Source: Nitrososphaera sp. (GTDB taxonomy: Archaea > Thermoproteota > Nitrososphaeria > Nitrososphaerales > Nitrososphaeraceae). Taken from it: 35,985 bases of DNA. The notes below the pieces were generated by a model. The model saw only the letters and a program-made list of their open reading frames with translations. It was not told the origin of the DNA and searched no databases. The position numbers were made by a program, and so were the translations under genes. The stretch is from positions 1 to 35,985 of the forward strand of contig JANWHJ010000020.1 in NCBI GenBank assembly GCA_025450475.1, given 5' to 3'. Below, in pieces: positions 18,708 through 28,715 of this stretch. How positions within the stretch are numbered: position 1 is the first letter of the stretch; each line of letters begins with the position of its first letter.

Positions 18708-20132
18708 GTGGCAGAGCGGTTAAGCACAGCCGACGTTGGAGCCATAAAGAGAAACGCCTTACGAATGTCTCTTGCCGCCATCGCCTCTGTTTTCGTCATC
18801 GAGTTTGCAGCCGGCATCTTCACGAACAGCCTTGCCCTTTTCACCGACGGCACCCACGCACTGCTCGACGCGGTGGTCACCGCAATCCTGATAATCGCCA
18901 CTACGCTTGCACTCAAGCCGAGGGACGCCGACCACCCCTACGGGCACGGCAAGATCGAGACCATCGGCGGCTTTATCGGCGCCGCAGCGCTTTTTGTAGT
19001 CGCGATATTTTTCATCTATGAAGCCAGCGTCAGGATAGCTGCAGCAGGATCAGCCCCGCTGGTGAGTCCCGGCGCGATAGGCTTTGCAGCAGTCATTTAC
19101 ACTCTGGCTGTCGACGGCTTTAGGATAGCCGTGCTTCGTCGGGCAATAAGAAAGGTGGCCGGGACCACGACCCTGAAGGCGGACTTTTACCATGCTTTTG
19201 CGGACCTCGCTTCTACCACTGTGGCGTTTGTGGGCCTGTGGCTGGTGACAACCGGTTTTGGCAACGGCGACTCTATGGCAGCCATCGTACTGGGCGTCTT
19301 CCTCGCGTACCTCAGCAGCAAGTTCGCGTACCAGAACGCGATGGAGCTCACGGACGTCATCTCGCCCAAGCTGGTAGCAAGGGTGCGGCAGGCTGCGAAT
19401 GACAGCGAAGGCGTGCTTGAATGCAACGACATCAAGATGCACCGCGTTGGTAGGGAGATTTTTGTCGAGGCGACGATCGCGCTGAGGGCTGACATTAGTT
19501 TTGAAAACGCACATGAAATCAGCGCGCAGGTGGAGGGCAACATAGCCAAGAGCCTGTCAGGCACCGGCCTGGACGTTAGGCCAAGAAACGTCACCGTGCA
19601 CTTTGAGCCGGAAGGCGGCGCCGACCTGCCGCCTGAATTCTTGATTGAAAAGGCGGCAACCAGGGTGAAGGGCGTCAGGGGCGTGCACAACATCCTTGTG
19701 TCAAAAATCGGCGGCACCGATTCAGTGGGAGTGTCGCTTCACATCCAAGTCAACAGGTCGGCAACGCTTGTCGAGGCGCACTCGGTGGCCAACGCGGTTG
19801 AGGACTCGATAAAGCGGCAGCTGAGAGGAGCCGAGAGCATTACTGTTCATCTCGAGCCCCTAATGCCAGAGATAGGTGGCATGGAGCCGCTCATAGACGG
19901 TAGCACACAGAATTCAATAAGGGAGACCATCCTTGGGGCACGCGACGTCAAAAAGGTTGGCAAGGTTGAAACCTACAGGACGGCCGCGAATGTTCTGATA
20001 ATAGATATCAACTGCGCTTTTAGCAGCGAGATGACGATAGAGCAGATCCACGAGCGCGTTTCAGAGATCGAAAAACAGATACGTGCAAGATATCCGGGAT
20101 CGATCGTGACGATACACGCCGAGCCCAGCTAG
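18708..20132 (+). CDS. cation diffusion facilitator transporter with extended C-terminus
   Basis: FTNSLALFTDGTHALLDAVVT, DHPYGHGKIETIGGF; three cytoplasmic repeats ending in VTVHFEP, ITVHLEP, VTIHAEP. Confidence 0.93.
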   Translation: MAERLSTADVGAIKRNALRMSLAAIASVFVIEFAAGIFTNSLALFTDGTHALLDAVVTAILIIATTLALKPRDADHPYGHGKIETIGGFIGAAALFVVAIFFIYEASVRIAAAGSAPLVSPGAIGFAAVIYTLAVDGFRIAVLRRAIRKVAGTTTLKADFYHAFADLASTTVAFVGLWLVTTGFGNGDSMAAIVLGVFLAYLSSKFAYQNAMELTDVISPKLVARVRQAANDSEGVLECNDIKMHRVGREIFVEATIALRADISFENAHEISAQVEGNIAKSLSGTGLDVRPRNVTVHFEPEGGADLPPEFLIEKAATRVKGVRGVHNILVSKIGGTDSVGVSLHIQVNRSATLVEAHSVANAVEDSIKRQLRGAESITVHLEPLMPEIGGMEPLIDGSTQNSIRETILGARDVKKVGKVETYRTAANVLIIDINCAFSSEMTIEQIHERVSEIEKQIRARYPGSIVTIHAEPS

Positions 20133-20142
20133 GCCGCAGTCA

Positions 20143-20505
20143 GGATCGCGTTCGGTTTTTTTTGCTACGTCCGGAATCCTTATCGGCTTTTTGATGAAAT
20201 CCCTCACCTTAATCAAGGGCATGACCTTGGAAAACTCGTCCTCGTTAATATCAAAGGCGGCAATGAATGCGTTCGGGATCGACGTGTTCTTTTCCTTTAT
20301 CCTGCGGTACAGGTGGAGCCGTTCATCTTGGCATCCTGATGTCTGTCAGGACAAGGTCGTAATGATCTGAAGCTCGACTTACAATGGCGTGTAGCGGCGC
20401 TTCGCCACAGTTAGACGTGTCTACCGCAAACCTTCACCTTGACTCGAAGCCTGACATCAGGATTGAAAGGATGTCTTTCTCGTCATCTACGACCATGATG
20501 ATTCG
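20143..20505 (-). pseudogene. decayed CheY-like response regulator
   Basis: Reverse strand RIIMVVDDEKDILSILMSGFESR*RFAVDTSNCGEAPLHAIVSRASDHYDLVLTDIRMPR then frameshift RLHLYRRIKEKNTSIPNAFIAAFDINEDEFSKVMPLIKVRDFIKKPIRIPDV. Confidence 0.88.
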
Positions 20506-20892
20506 TGGCGGTGAACTCTGCTAGCGCCCACCACTTACCATATCGTTGTTAGGTGTGTCAGGAACTATTCAGCAAGATTGCATCAAACACTATGTCGGAC
20601 GGGTTGACCAAATGCAAATTCTGAATGAAATAAAGAGGGGTGGGTAACATGTTCGGCAGCAGTCTAATCTCTGATCCGGCAAGTCTGCACGCTTATCATT
20701 CTTGGAGCCACATTCAGCCAATCCGGCGACGCGTAGCGACATCCTACGCTGTCGGTCAGCTGCTCAAACTTGCTTTCAGAAGGCTCAAGTCGGTAGGAAG
20801 CACTCCAAGCTTGCCCTCTTTAATGCTGTTTGACTCTGTTGATAGGGACTGGCAAAGTTTATTCCCCCATTCACATGTAGTATAGCAAGCAT

Positions 20893-21753
20893 TTGCCGTC
20901 GACAATCACGGTCACTCCAAAGATGATCAGGCAGCTCATGCCGCCACGCTCATCTCTGTCAAGAAAAGGCGACAACGGGATAGTTCTGATAGCCGGCGGT
21001 AGCAGGTTCTACCATGGCGCGCCGGTGCTTGCGTCTATTGCAGCGCTCCGCTCAGGAGCCGACATTGTCTATACCGCAGTCCCGCGCTCGATAGTCACGG
21101 CCGTCAGGTCATTTTCCCCCACGATAATTGCCCTTCCGCTACCGGACGACAAGCTGACGGTGGGCTCTGCGAACAGGCTTGTTGCCATGATGCCAAAGCG
21201 CGCGGACGCCGCCGCGATAGGCATGGGGATGAGCATAGAGCAGGAAGCAATAGTGGCACTCGTCAAGAAAATGAAGGAGACCCGTACAAAGATCCTTCTT
21301 GACGCTTCGGCCCTCATCCCGCAGGTGCTTGGAGAGCTTTCAAACACCGGCAGCATCGTCACGCCTCACGCCGGCGAGTACAGGAGGCTTTTTGGAGTCG
21401 ACCCCGGGACGACAAAAGAAGATATGGTGTCAAGCGTGCGCAAGGCTGCAAAGGAGCACGGGATCACAATAGGGCTTAAGGGGTGGATCAACATCGTTTC
21501 AGACGGCGATCAGACTGCAACAATAAAGAGGTCGACGGCGGCAATGACGGTGGGAGGGACGGGCGACGTGCTGTCGGGGCTTGCCGCCGGACTGCTCGCC
21601 AGAATGAAGCCCTTTGACGCGGCGTTTGCCGCAGTCTACATCAATGGCGTTGCAGGCAGCCTTGCGTTCAAGCGCGCGGGTTTGCACATGATTGCCACGG
21701 ACCTTCTTGATGGCCTGCCTGCCGCAATGAAGCCGTTTGACAGAGTCAAGTAG
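20893..21753 (+). CDS. nnrD: ADP/ATP-dependent NAD(P)H-hydrate dehydratase
   Basis: KGDNGIVLIAGGSRFYHGAPVLA, VTPHAGEYRRLF, GGTGDVLSGLAAG. Confidence 0.93.
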   Translation: MPSTITVTPKMIRQLMPPRSSLSRKGDNGIVLIAGGSRFYHGAPVLASIAALRSGADIVYTAVPRSIVTAVRSFSPTIIALPLPDDKLTVGSANRLVAMMPKRADAAAIGMGMSIEQEAIVALVKKMKETRTKILLDASALIPQVLGELSNTGSIVTPHAGEYRRLFGVDPGTTKEDMVSSVRKAAKEHGITIGLKGWINIVSDGDQTATIKRSTAAMTVGGTGDVLSGLAAGLLARMKPFDAAFAAVYINGVAGSLAFKRAGLHMIATDLLDGLPAAMKPFDRVK

Positions 21754-21809
21754 GTCAGCTTCAAGTAGATCTCAACGTTTTTCTACCCACTTTTGTCAAG
21801 TTCAAGCTA

Positions 21810-22616
21810 TTGAAATCGGTAATTGTCACCGGCGCTTCAAGCGGCATAGGCAGGGCGACGACCATCAAACTTGCAAAATCCGGGTACAGGGTGTTTGGCC
21901 TTGCGCGAAGTTACGACAGGCTGCAAGAGCTGGCTGCAGAGCTCCCTGCAGAAAATTACATCGCGGTAGAGTTTGACATTACTCGTCCTGAGAGTTATGG
22001 CACGGCAGTGAGCGATATTGCTGCAAGGGGCGAAATATTCGGGCTCGTAAACAACGCCGGCTATGTCGAGCCCGGCGCGATCGAAGACATCAGCATGCCA
22101 GATTTGAGGGCCCAGTTTGAGACAAACTTTTTCGGACTCGTCGGGTTCACAAAGAAGGTTTTGCCACTAATTATGCAAAAGGGGCAGGGCAGGATTGTAA
22201 ACGTCAGCTCGATGGCCGGCATGGTTTCGCTCCCGCTGATAGGAGCGTACTGCGCCGCAAAGCATGCCTTAGAGGCGGTTTCTGACGCTCTCAGGATGGA
22301 GCTATGGAACACCGGCATAAAGGTGGTCAACATCAACCCCGGCGTCATTGAAACAAACATCCACACAGTCACACAGTCAAAGGCCGCGCTGCTAAGGAAT
22401 TCGAGATTCGCAAACGCCTACAGGAAATACCTTGAAGACGTTCCAAGGGGCCTGCCTGCAAGCGCCGTTGCCCGCGCTATAGTCAAAGCGATCGAGTCTC
22501 CAAATCCCAAGCCGCGGTACCTCATCGGCTCTGGCAGGGAAATGGCAGGCGTCAAGGTCAGGCCGTGCATCCCTGACCGGCTGTTCTACTCGCAGGTAGC
22601 TAAGAGGTTGACGTAA
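21810..22616 (+). CDS. short-chain dehydrogenase/reductase
   Basis: VTGASSGIGRAT, NNAG, YCAAKHA motifs. Confidence 0.95.
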   Translation: MKSVIVTGASSGIGRATTIKLAKSGYRVFGLARSYDRLQELAAELPAENYIAVEFDITRPESYGTAVSDIAARGEIFGLVNNAGYVEPGAIEDISMPDLRAQFETNFFGLVGFTKKVLPLIMQKGQGRIVNVSSMAGMVSLPLIGAYCAAKHALEAVSDALRMELWNTGIKVVNINPGVIETNIHTVTQSKAALLRNSRFANAYRKYLEDVPRGLPASAVARAIVKAIESPNPKPRYLIGSGREMAGVKVRPCIPDRLFYSQVAKRLT

Positions 22617-22650
22617 CCAATTTTAATGACTCACAGATTCATTCACTGTT

Positions 22651-22998
22651 ATGAGCGAGCCGACGGCAGAGAAATTGATCACTTTTGAGGAATTTTCAAA
22701 GGTGGATCTGAAGATAGGCAAGGTGATCCACGCAGAAAGCATGCAGGGAATGAAAAAGGTCTTCAAGGCAAAAATCGACCTTGGCAACGAGCAGAGGGAG
22801 CTTGCCGTAGGAGGCGCCATGCACTACAAGCCCGAGGAATTCGTCGGCAGGACCGTCGTTGTCTGCACCAACCTGGAGCCAAAAAAGATTGGCAACTTGA
22901 TCTCAAGGGGCATGCTCTTGGCGGCTGACGGGCCGGAGGGCAAGCCTGTGTTCCTGACAATAACAGAAGACGCGCCGGTGGGAGCGCCGATACACTGA
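22651..22998 (+). CDS. tRNA-binding OB-fold protein (MetRS beta/CsaA-like)
   Basis: FSKVDLKIGKVIHAE...VVVCTNLEPKKIGNLISRGMLLAA. Confidence 0.9.
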   Translation: MSEPTAEKLITFEEFSKVDLKIGKVIHAESMQGMKKVFKAKIDLGNEQRELAVGGAMHYKPEEFVGRTVVVCTNLEPKKIGNLISRGMLLAADGPEGKPVFLTITEDAPVGAPIH

Positions 22999-23042
22999 CG
23001 TTTGGGTAAAATCATAGATATGAAAATCAGCATTTAACATGC

Positions 23043-23342
23043 TTGCACTCGGGGAGCCAGCCGGGAAAATTCTATACAATAGCTGCGTTAACAATGATAA
23101 TCGCTGGCTCTACCCTGCTGCTGTTTTTCGTAGCAGGCATCGTGAATTCGCGAACAATGCCCAAAGACAATCTTGAAGTTGGTCGCACAGATTTCTTGGT
23201 GCCTGCACCTAGTCATTGCATTGATCCAGTGTTTGAAATTGGATGGCCATCATCTAATAGCTTCATCCAGATCATATTGGCGATCTGCCTCGGCTGTTGG
23301 TGGAGCAAACGTTGGAATGATCACGAGGCTAGGCTAGCCTAT
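23043..23342 (+). pseudogene. possible truncated membrane protein N-terminus
   Basis: TTG-initiated ORF FYTIAALTMIIAGSTLLLFFVAGIV, whose remaining sequence runs antisense into the PAC2 gene. Confidence 0.3.
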
Positions 23343-24053
23343 GCCCGGTCCGAATTTCGACGGGTCTTTATTTTTCTGTATGTCTTCCAGAATGGACTCG
23401 TAATGCCTGTCAAGGGGTTTGGTGTCAATCGGCACGCCTTCCAGCTTCGCGAACGTCGAGATGATGGCCTTTGCCGCGAGGGGCTGCGGCACCGTCGTCT
23501 CGGCTATTTCGCCAAACAGCCCTATCGCGTCGATGCCTCTTTCTGCGGCAAGCCCCAGGATGAGGCCGTTGAACCACGTGATGCTTGTTATCTCGTTCCC
23601 AACGGTGTCGATGCCCGCCTTTGCCAGCACCTGCTTTAGCTCTTGCCTGTTCACCACTCCGCATACTCTTGGCGCCCCGGTTACCTGCTCGCGCAGGTAA
23701 CCGCCTGCGCCGTACAGCCTCGTCGCCTTGCCTATAGACTGGACGTAGTCAAGGAGCATTTTGCACAGCCTGTTGAGCTCGCCGGGGTCCTGAGGCTGCG
23801 ACTCGCCGGTGAACACCAACAGCTTGTGGTCAATGTTGTAGGATATCTTGTAAACGTCGCTTGCGCTTTTCACCACGCCGTCAGAGTGCGAGACCCACGG
23901 TTTGTCGCTTGAAGTTATCTCCGCCACCTGCTCTGCCTTTAGCTGCTGGGACAAGAATGACGAAACTAGGCCACCCACCCTGCCCATGTCAGGCAGCGAA
24001 GCAAAGACCGTGAACTCGTTTGCCTTGATGTCCTTTATCTTGTTGATTATCAT
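23334..24053 (-). CDS. PAC2 family (proteasome assembly chaperone-like) protein
   Basis: VFASLPDMGRVGGLVSSFL...YGAGGYL...ITWFNGLILGLAAERGI...PLAAKAIISTFAKLEGV. Confidence 0.85.
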   Translation of the reverse strand: MIINKIKDIKANEFTVFASLPDMGRVGGLVSSFLSQQLKAEQVAEITSSDKPWVSHSDGVVKSASDVYKISYNIDHKLLVFTGESQPQDPGELNRLCKMLLDYVQSIGKATRLYGAGGYLREQVTGAPRVCGVVNRQELKQVLAKAGIDTVGNEITSITWFNGLILGLAAERGIDAIGLFGEIAETTVPQPLAAKAIISTFAKLEGVPIDTKPLDRHYESILEDIQKNKDPSKFGPGIG

Positions 24054-24925
24054 TTTTCCATCCCGTTTATTTTTGCTAAGAACGCGCAGATCGAAGTATA
24101 ATCCTGGTCAGAAAAACCGCTGTTGCTTGCAGCCCGAAAGATCTGTTGCGCAAGCGCGGTCTGGGGCAAAGTGATGCCGGCGACCTGCGCGGTCCCCGTG
24201 GCAAGGTCAAGGTCTTTTAGCATGTTCTTGAGGTGGAATGACGACGTAAAGTCGTTCTTTACCATTTTCGGTCCTTTCTTTTCCGACAGGCCTGTCTTAA
24301 AATAAGTCGAATTGAGCATCTGGATGAATATCGACGGATCTATGCCACAGCCTCTGGCAAGCGTTATACCTTCCGACACGGCGCTTGCGACAAGCGCGAT
24401 GTTCAGGTTGAGCGCCAGCTTTATCACGTTTGCAGAGCCGTCCCTTTCGCCGACGTAAAAAGTCCTGCCCAGCTTTTCGATAACCTGCCTTGCTTTTTCA
24501 AACGCCTGCCTGCTGCCTGCTACCATTGGCACGAGCTCGCCCACCTCGGCTGCAGCCGGCCCTCCCATCACGGGCATGCCGAGCATCTCTATGCCTACGC
24601 TGCGCAATTCCTGCGCGCAGTGCTCGGACTGTGACGGCGAGATCGTACTTGCATCCACCACTACCAGCCTGCGGTTAGCCGATTCAACGATGCCGCCCTT
24701 GCCCAGAAGCACTTCCTTGACGGCTTCAAAGTCGGTGACGATGGTTATGACAAGGTCGCAACTTTCGGCAAGCTCTTTCGGGCTAGAAACAATAGTGGCG
24801 CTTTTTGAAAACCGCTCTGCCTTCGCGCTGGAGCGGTTGTACACCGACACGGTGTGCTCTGTATTGACAAGCCGGGTTGCAATCCCAGATCCCATAAGGC
24901 CGAGGCCTGCCACGCCCACTTTCAT
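24050..24925 (-). CDS. 3-hydroxyisobutyrate/beta-hydroxyacid dehydrogenase family
   Basis: VGVAGLGLMGSGIATRLVN Rossmann motif; VDASTISPSQ; GMPVMGGPAAAEVGEL. Confidence 0.93.
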   Translation of the reverse strand: MKVGVAGLGLMGSGIATRLVNTEHTVSVYNRSSAKAERFSKSATIVSSPKELAESCDLVITIVTDFEAVKEVLLGKGGIVESANRRLVVVDASTISPSQSEHCAQELRSVGIEMLGMPVMGGPAAAEVGELVPMVAGSRQAFEKARQVIEKLGRTFYVGERDGSANVIKLALNLNIALVASAVSEGITLARGCGIDPSIFIQMLNSTYFKTGLSEKKGPKMVKNDFTSSFHLKNMLKDLDLATGTAQVAGITLPQTALAQQIFRAASNSGFSDQDYTSICAFLAKINGMEK

Positions 24926-25030
24926 AAGTGCTCCTGCACACCCGCGACAATATGAAACTATACTTTTGCAGGCACCCCCTTCCCTGCCGGTGCCGCCTGC
25001 TTTATAGACATGCTATAGTCATGCGTCATC

Positions 25031-25972
25031 ATGTCAGGTCTGTGGTACAACGGCGCGGCGACGCTTGAAGAAAAAAAGAGCAAGTCGATAATCCACCCCT
25101 TCGCCGTAAAGAGCTACAACGGCCTTACGATAAACCCTTACCAGGGATGCGGCCACCGGTGCGCGTACTGCTACGCTACGTACGAATGGTCGCCTGAGTT
25201 TTACGACAAGATTTACGCCAAGAGCAACGCGCCTGAAGTGCTGGACGGGCAGCTTGCGGCATGGAAGTCAAACACGATCGACCCCGTAATGGTGGCCTCT
25301 GCGACCGACGCCTACCAACCGGCGGAGCTCCGCTACGGGCTGACCAGAAAGTGCGTGCAGGTTTTGCAGAAATACAACGTACCGTACTATGTGTTCACGA
25401 AGTCCGCGATAATCGAGCACGACCTGGAACTCCACAGACAATACCGCCACAACTGTTTTATCGTGTGGTCGGTTACCACATGCAATGAAAAGATACGCAG
25501 GGTAGTCGAGCCGGGGACGCCGCCTGCAAGCAAGATATTTGAAACGATTAAGAAGTTCATCGACGCCGGGGTTTGTTGCGGAGTCAACGTTGATCCGATA
25601 ATGCCGCTCGTGACAGACACCGACGAGGAACTTGACGCAGTGGTAAAGAGCTGCAAACTGGCGGGTCTGCAGCATGTGATTGGCGCGATGCTGCGGCTGC
25701 GGACAGACATATGGGAGCGGATGAAGCTCGCCCTGCGTATGCTCGAAATCCCTGGCGGCGTTGAAAAGTACAAGCAGATTTACAACTTTGGAGAGCCACT
25801 GGACGCCAAGTATGTCGCGGCCGACGAAAAATATTCCGATAAGGTCATCGACGACCTAGAGCGCAGGATCAAGAGCTGCGGGATGTCATGTGACTTTCCA
25901 GACTATATGGGTTCTAGGAGGATGGACAGATCGCACCTTGGGCAGACTACACTTCAAAATTTTCTAATGTAG
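25031..25972 (+). CDS. radical SAM protein, SPL family-like
   Basis: NPYQGCGHRCAYCYATY (CxxxCxxC). Confidence 0.9.
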   Translation: MSGLWYNGAATLEEKKSKSIIHPFAVKSYNGLTINPYQGCGHRCAYCYATYEWSPEFYDKIYAKSNAPEVLDGQLAAWKSNTIDPVMVASATDAYQPAELRYGLTRKCVQVLQKYNVPYYVFTKSAIIEHDLELHRQYRHNCFIVWSVTTCNEKIRRVVEPGTPPASKIFETIKKFIDAGVCCGVNVDPIMPLVTDTDEELDAVVKSCKLAGLQHVIGAMLRLRTDIWERMKLALRMLEIPGGVEKYKQIYNFGEPLDAKYVAADEKYSDKVIDDLERRIKSCGMSCDFPDYMGSRRMDRSHLGQTTLQNFLM

Positions 25973-26053
25973 GCTAGCGATGCGCCCGTTCGATCATGCG
26001 TATGTTCATTTTCGCCTGTAGCCTGCAGAAAATATCGCTTCACATTCACAGTG

Positions 26054-26194
26054 CCCGTCGATCCATTCTCAGGCACAGGCACTACCGGCATAGTTGCGAG
26101 GGGGACTGGTAATTCTTCAGTCTCCGTGAAGATAGCCGACATATTGCAATTGATGGTCGCACATACTGACAAGAATTTAGAGCGTTTCAGAAAT
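26054..26194 (+). pseudogene. remnant of a DNA methyltransferase (SAM-binding motif region)
   Basis: VPVDPFSGTGTTGIVARGTGNSSVSVKI resembles the DPFxGxGTTG motif of N4/N6 methylases; no remaining domain. Confidence 0.6.
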
Positions 26195-26313
26195 ACTATT
26201 GCTATTCTACTTTTGTTAGGATTGTTTACAAAAGGTTATTTTCGATATATAAAATATATTGAAATTCTTGCAACCGCTAGAACCATTTATAGCGCGTCCA
26301 TGCTCATCAGGAC

Positions 26314-26760
26314 ATGCAATACCGCAACCCCGCCCCTACCGTCGACGTCTTACTGCAACGCGATTCCAAGGTCCTGATGATAAGGCGCAAAAAGGACCCG
26401 TTCAAGGGCCAATTCGCCCTGCCCGGCGGCTTTGTCAACGAAGGAGAGACTATAGAGGAAGCGATGAAGCGGGAAGCCATGGAGGAGACTTCGCTTGAAG
26501 TCGAGCCGATCGACATCCTCGGTGTATATTCAGACCCAAAGCGCGACCCCCGCAAGCACATCCTGTCGATAGTCTTTGTAGGGATAATCGTAGGGGGCTC
26601 TGACAAGGCAGGGGACGATGCTGCAATCCTTGAGTGGGTCGATCTTGAGGGCATTGAAAAGCAGCAGATCGCGTTTGACCACATCACGATACTCCGCGAC
26701 TACAAAAAGTGGAAGGTTTTAGGCGGGACGTTCTGGTCCACCAAAAGAAGAAATGAATAA
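26314..26760 (+). CDS. Nudix hydrolase
   Basis: GGFVNEGETIEEAMKREAMEETSLEV Nudix box. Confidence 0.95.
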   Translation: MQYRNPAPTVDVLLQRDSKVLMIRRKKDPFKGQFALPGGFVNEGETIEEAMKREAMEETSLEVEPIDILGVYSDPKRDPRKHILSIVFVGIIVGGSDKAGDDAAILEWVDLEGIEKQQIAFDHITILRDYKKWKVLGGTFWSTKRRNE

Positions 26761-27214
26761 AACCCCTGTACTCCAAATGGATGGCAGGTTGCGCGCCGAG
26801 AAGGACATCAGGCTCAGGATAGACCTGTTGGAGGGCCAGTCAAGCTCTATCGCCAAGATGCTCGCAAAGGCCCTCCGCGACCACAACGAAGCCGCGTTCA
26901 AAGAATACGCGGAGCGCCTAGCGGCAAACCGCGGCAGGGTTGAGGAGCTGCTATGGGTTATTGACGGAAGAGTCGGCCAAAGCGTCCTTGACCTGCTGGT
27001 CGCAGACAAGAACAGCAACCTATCGGTCAAGCAGGCCTTGGAAAAGCTCAAAGCGGGCGAGCTGAAAATGGACGATCTGTTGCCCGAAGCCCAGGCGATG
27101 GTGAGAAAAGGTGCACGAGATGAAAAACGCGCACAACGGCTGAATTGCAGCTACTTAGCTTGTACTAACAGCGGACAAGATTTTAGCCAGCAGTTTAGGC
27201 ACAAAAACACATAA
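26753..27214 (+). CDS. hypothetical helical protein
   Basis: ORF overlaps the Nudix stop by 8 nt; helical and coding-like until about residue 130. Confidence 0.7.
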   Translation: MNKTPVLQMDGRLRAEKDIRLRIDLLEGQSSSIAKMLAKALRDHNEAAFKEYAERLAANRGRVEELLWVIDGRVGQSVLDLLVADKNSNLSVKQALEKLKAGELKMDDLLPEAQAMVRKGARDEKRAQRLNCSYLACTNSGQDFSQQFRHKNT

Positions 27215-27225
27215 TTAGCTTGTAC
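27155..27225. promoter_or_regulatory. two TTAGCTTGTAC direct repeats upstream of suf
   Basis: Exact 11-mers at 27155-27165 and 27215-27225; the first extends to TTAG-N6-CTAA. Confidence 0.45.
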
Positions 27226-27253
27226 AAATTCGCTTAGGCTCGCCTGCTAAATG

Positions 27254-27270
27254 CAAAATATATATAAAAC
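27254..27270 (+). promoter_or_regulatory. TATA-like promoter element of the suf cluster
   Basis: AAAATATATATAAAACA about 25-40 nt before the ATG at 27292. Confidence 0.6.
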
Positions 27271-27291
27271 ATAACAGCGTTATAGGAACGT

Positions 27292-28692
27292 ATGACGGCA
27301 AAAGGTCTTAACATGGACTATAGCAAGTATGACTTTAAAGACTCTACAGAACTTTACGTTTACCTCAGCAAGAAGGGGCTCTCAAGAGGCACGGTCGAAG
27401 AGATCAGCAAGATGAAGGGCGAGCCGGACTGGATGAGGGATTTCAGGCTTAGATCATACGAGGTCTTTATGAGCAAGCCGATGCCAAACTGGGGAGGCGA
27501 CCTGAGCAAGATCGACTTCCAGAACATCTATTATTATGCCAAGGCGTCGGAAAAGACCAGCAAGAACTGGGACGACGTGCCCGAGTCTGTCAGGAACACT
27601 TTTGAAAAGCTCGGCATCCCTGAAGCGGAACGAAAGTTCCTTGCAGGAGTAGGCGCCCAGTACGAGTCTGAAACTGTTTATCATCATTTAAGGGAAGACC
27701 TGCAAAAGCAAGGTGTAATTTTCTCCGACACAGATACCGCGGTCAAGGAATACCCAGAGATCGTCAAGAAACACTTTGGTAAGGTCATCCCGCCAGAAGA
27801 CAACAAGTTTGCAGCGCTCAACAGCGCAGTATGGTCAGGCGGTTCATTCATTTACATTCCACCGGGAGTCAAGGTAGATCTTCCGTTGCAGGCATACTTT
27901 AGGATCAACGCTGAGAACATTGGCCAGTTTGAAAGGACACTCATTATTGCCGATGAGGGTGCCGAAGTTCACTACATAGAAGGATGCACTGCTCCAGTCT
28001 ACAGCACCGAGTCACTTCACTCTGCAGTAGTGGAATTGATAGCAAAGAAGGGTGCCAAGATACGATACACTACAATACAGAACTGGAGTAAAGATGTGTA
28101 CAACTTGGTAACAAAGAGGGCATACGCGTATGAAGGTGCGACTGTAGAGTGGATCGATGGAAACCTTGGAAGCAAATTAACAATGAAGTATCCTGGAGTG
28201 TACATGCTTGGCAAGGGCGCGCACGCAGAAATCGTGTCAGTGGCCTTTGCTGGAGCAGGAATGCACCAGGACGCAGGAGCAAAGGTTGTTCACCTTGCGC
28301 CAAACACCACTTCGAGGGTCACCAGCAAGTCGGTGAGCAAGGACTCTGGCAGGACGACCTACAGGGGTCTGCTGCACGTTGCAAAGGGCGCAACCGGGGT
28401 AAAGTCAAACGTCAGGTGTGACGCGTTGCTGCTGGACGAGCGCTCCAGGACCGACACCTATCCATACATCGAGGTCAACGAGGACGACGCTACGATCACA
28501 CACGAAGCGACGGTAGGAAAGATAGGCGAGGACCAGATATTCTACCTAATGAGCAGGGGTTACACGGAATCTGACGCGCTGTCGCTCATAGTCGGCGGAT
28601 TCATGGATCCGTTCACAAAAGAACTGCCAATGGAATATGCCGTAGAGCTGACCCGGCTCATCAAGATGGAAATGGAAGGCTCTGTCGGCTAG
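27292..28692 (+). CDS. sufB: Fe-S cluster assembly protein SufB
   Basis: SufB sequence: [30 protein letters not shown]...EGCTAPVYS. Confidence 0.97.
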   Translation: MTAKGLNMDYSKYDFKDSTELYVYLSKKGLSRGTVEEISKMKGEPDWMRDFRLRSYEVFMSKPMPNWGGDLSKIDFQNIYYYAKASEKTSKNWDDVPESVRNTFEKLGIPEAERKFLAGVGAQYESETVYHHLREDLQKQGVIFSDTDTAVKEYPEIVKKHFGKVIPPEDNKFAALNSAVWSGGSFIYIPPGVKVDLPLQAYFRINAENIGQFERTLIIADEGAEVHYIEGCTAPVYSTESLHSAVVELIAKKGAKIRYTTIQNWSKDVYNLVTKRAYAYEGATVEWIDGNLGSKLTMKYPGVYMLGKGAHAEIVSVAFAGAGMHQDAGAKVVHLAPNTTSRVTSKSVSKDSGRTTYRGLLHVAKGATGVKSNVRCDALLLDERSRTDTYPYIEVNEDDATITHEATVGKIGEDQIFYLMSRGYTESDALSLIVGGFMDPFTKELPMEYAVELTRLIKMEMEGSVG

Positions 28693-28715
28693 AAGATACT
28701 GCAGGTGATCCTATA

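Noticed and set aside
18711-18726. GCAGAGCGGTTAAGCA resembling a tRNA Leu/Ser D-arm
   Set aside because: No acceptor, anticodon or T-arm follows; it is the start of the CDF coding sequence
20640-20885. 81-aa plus-strand ORF
   Set aside because: No coding-like features; lies in a decayed intergenic region
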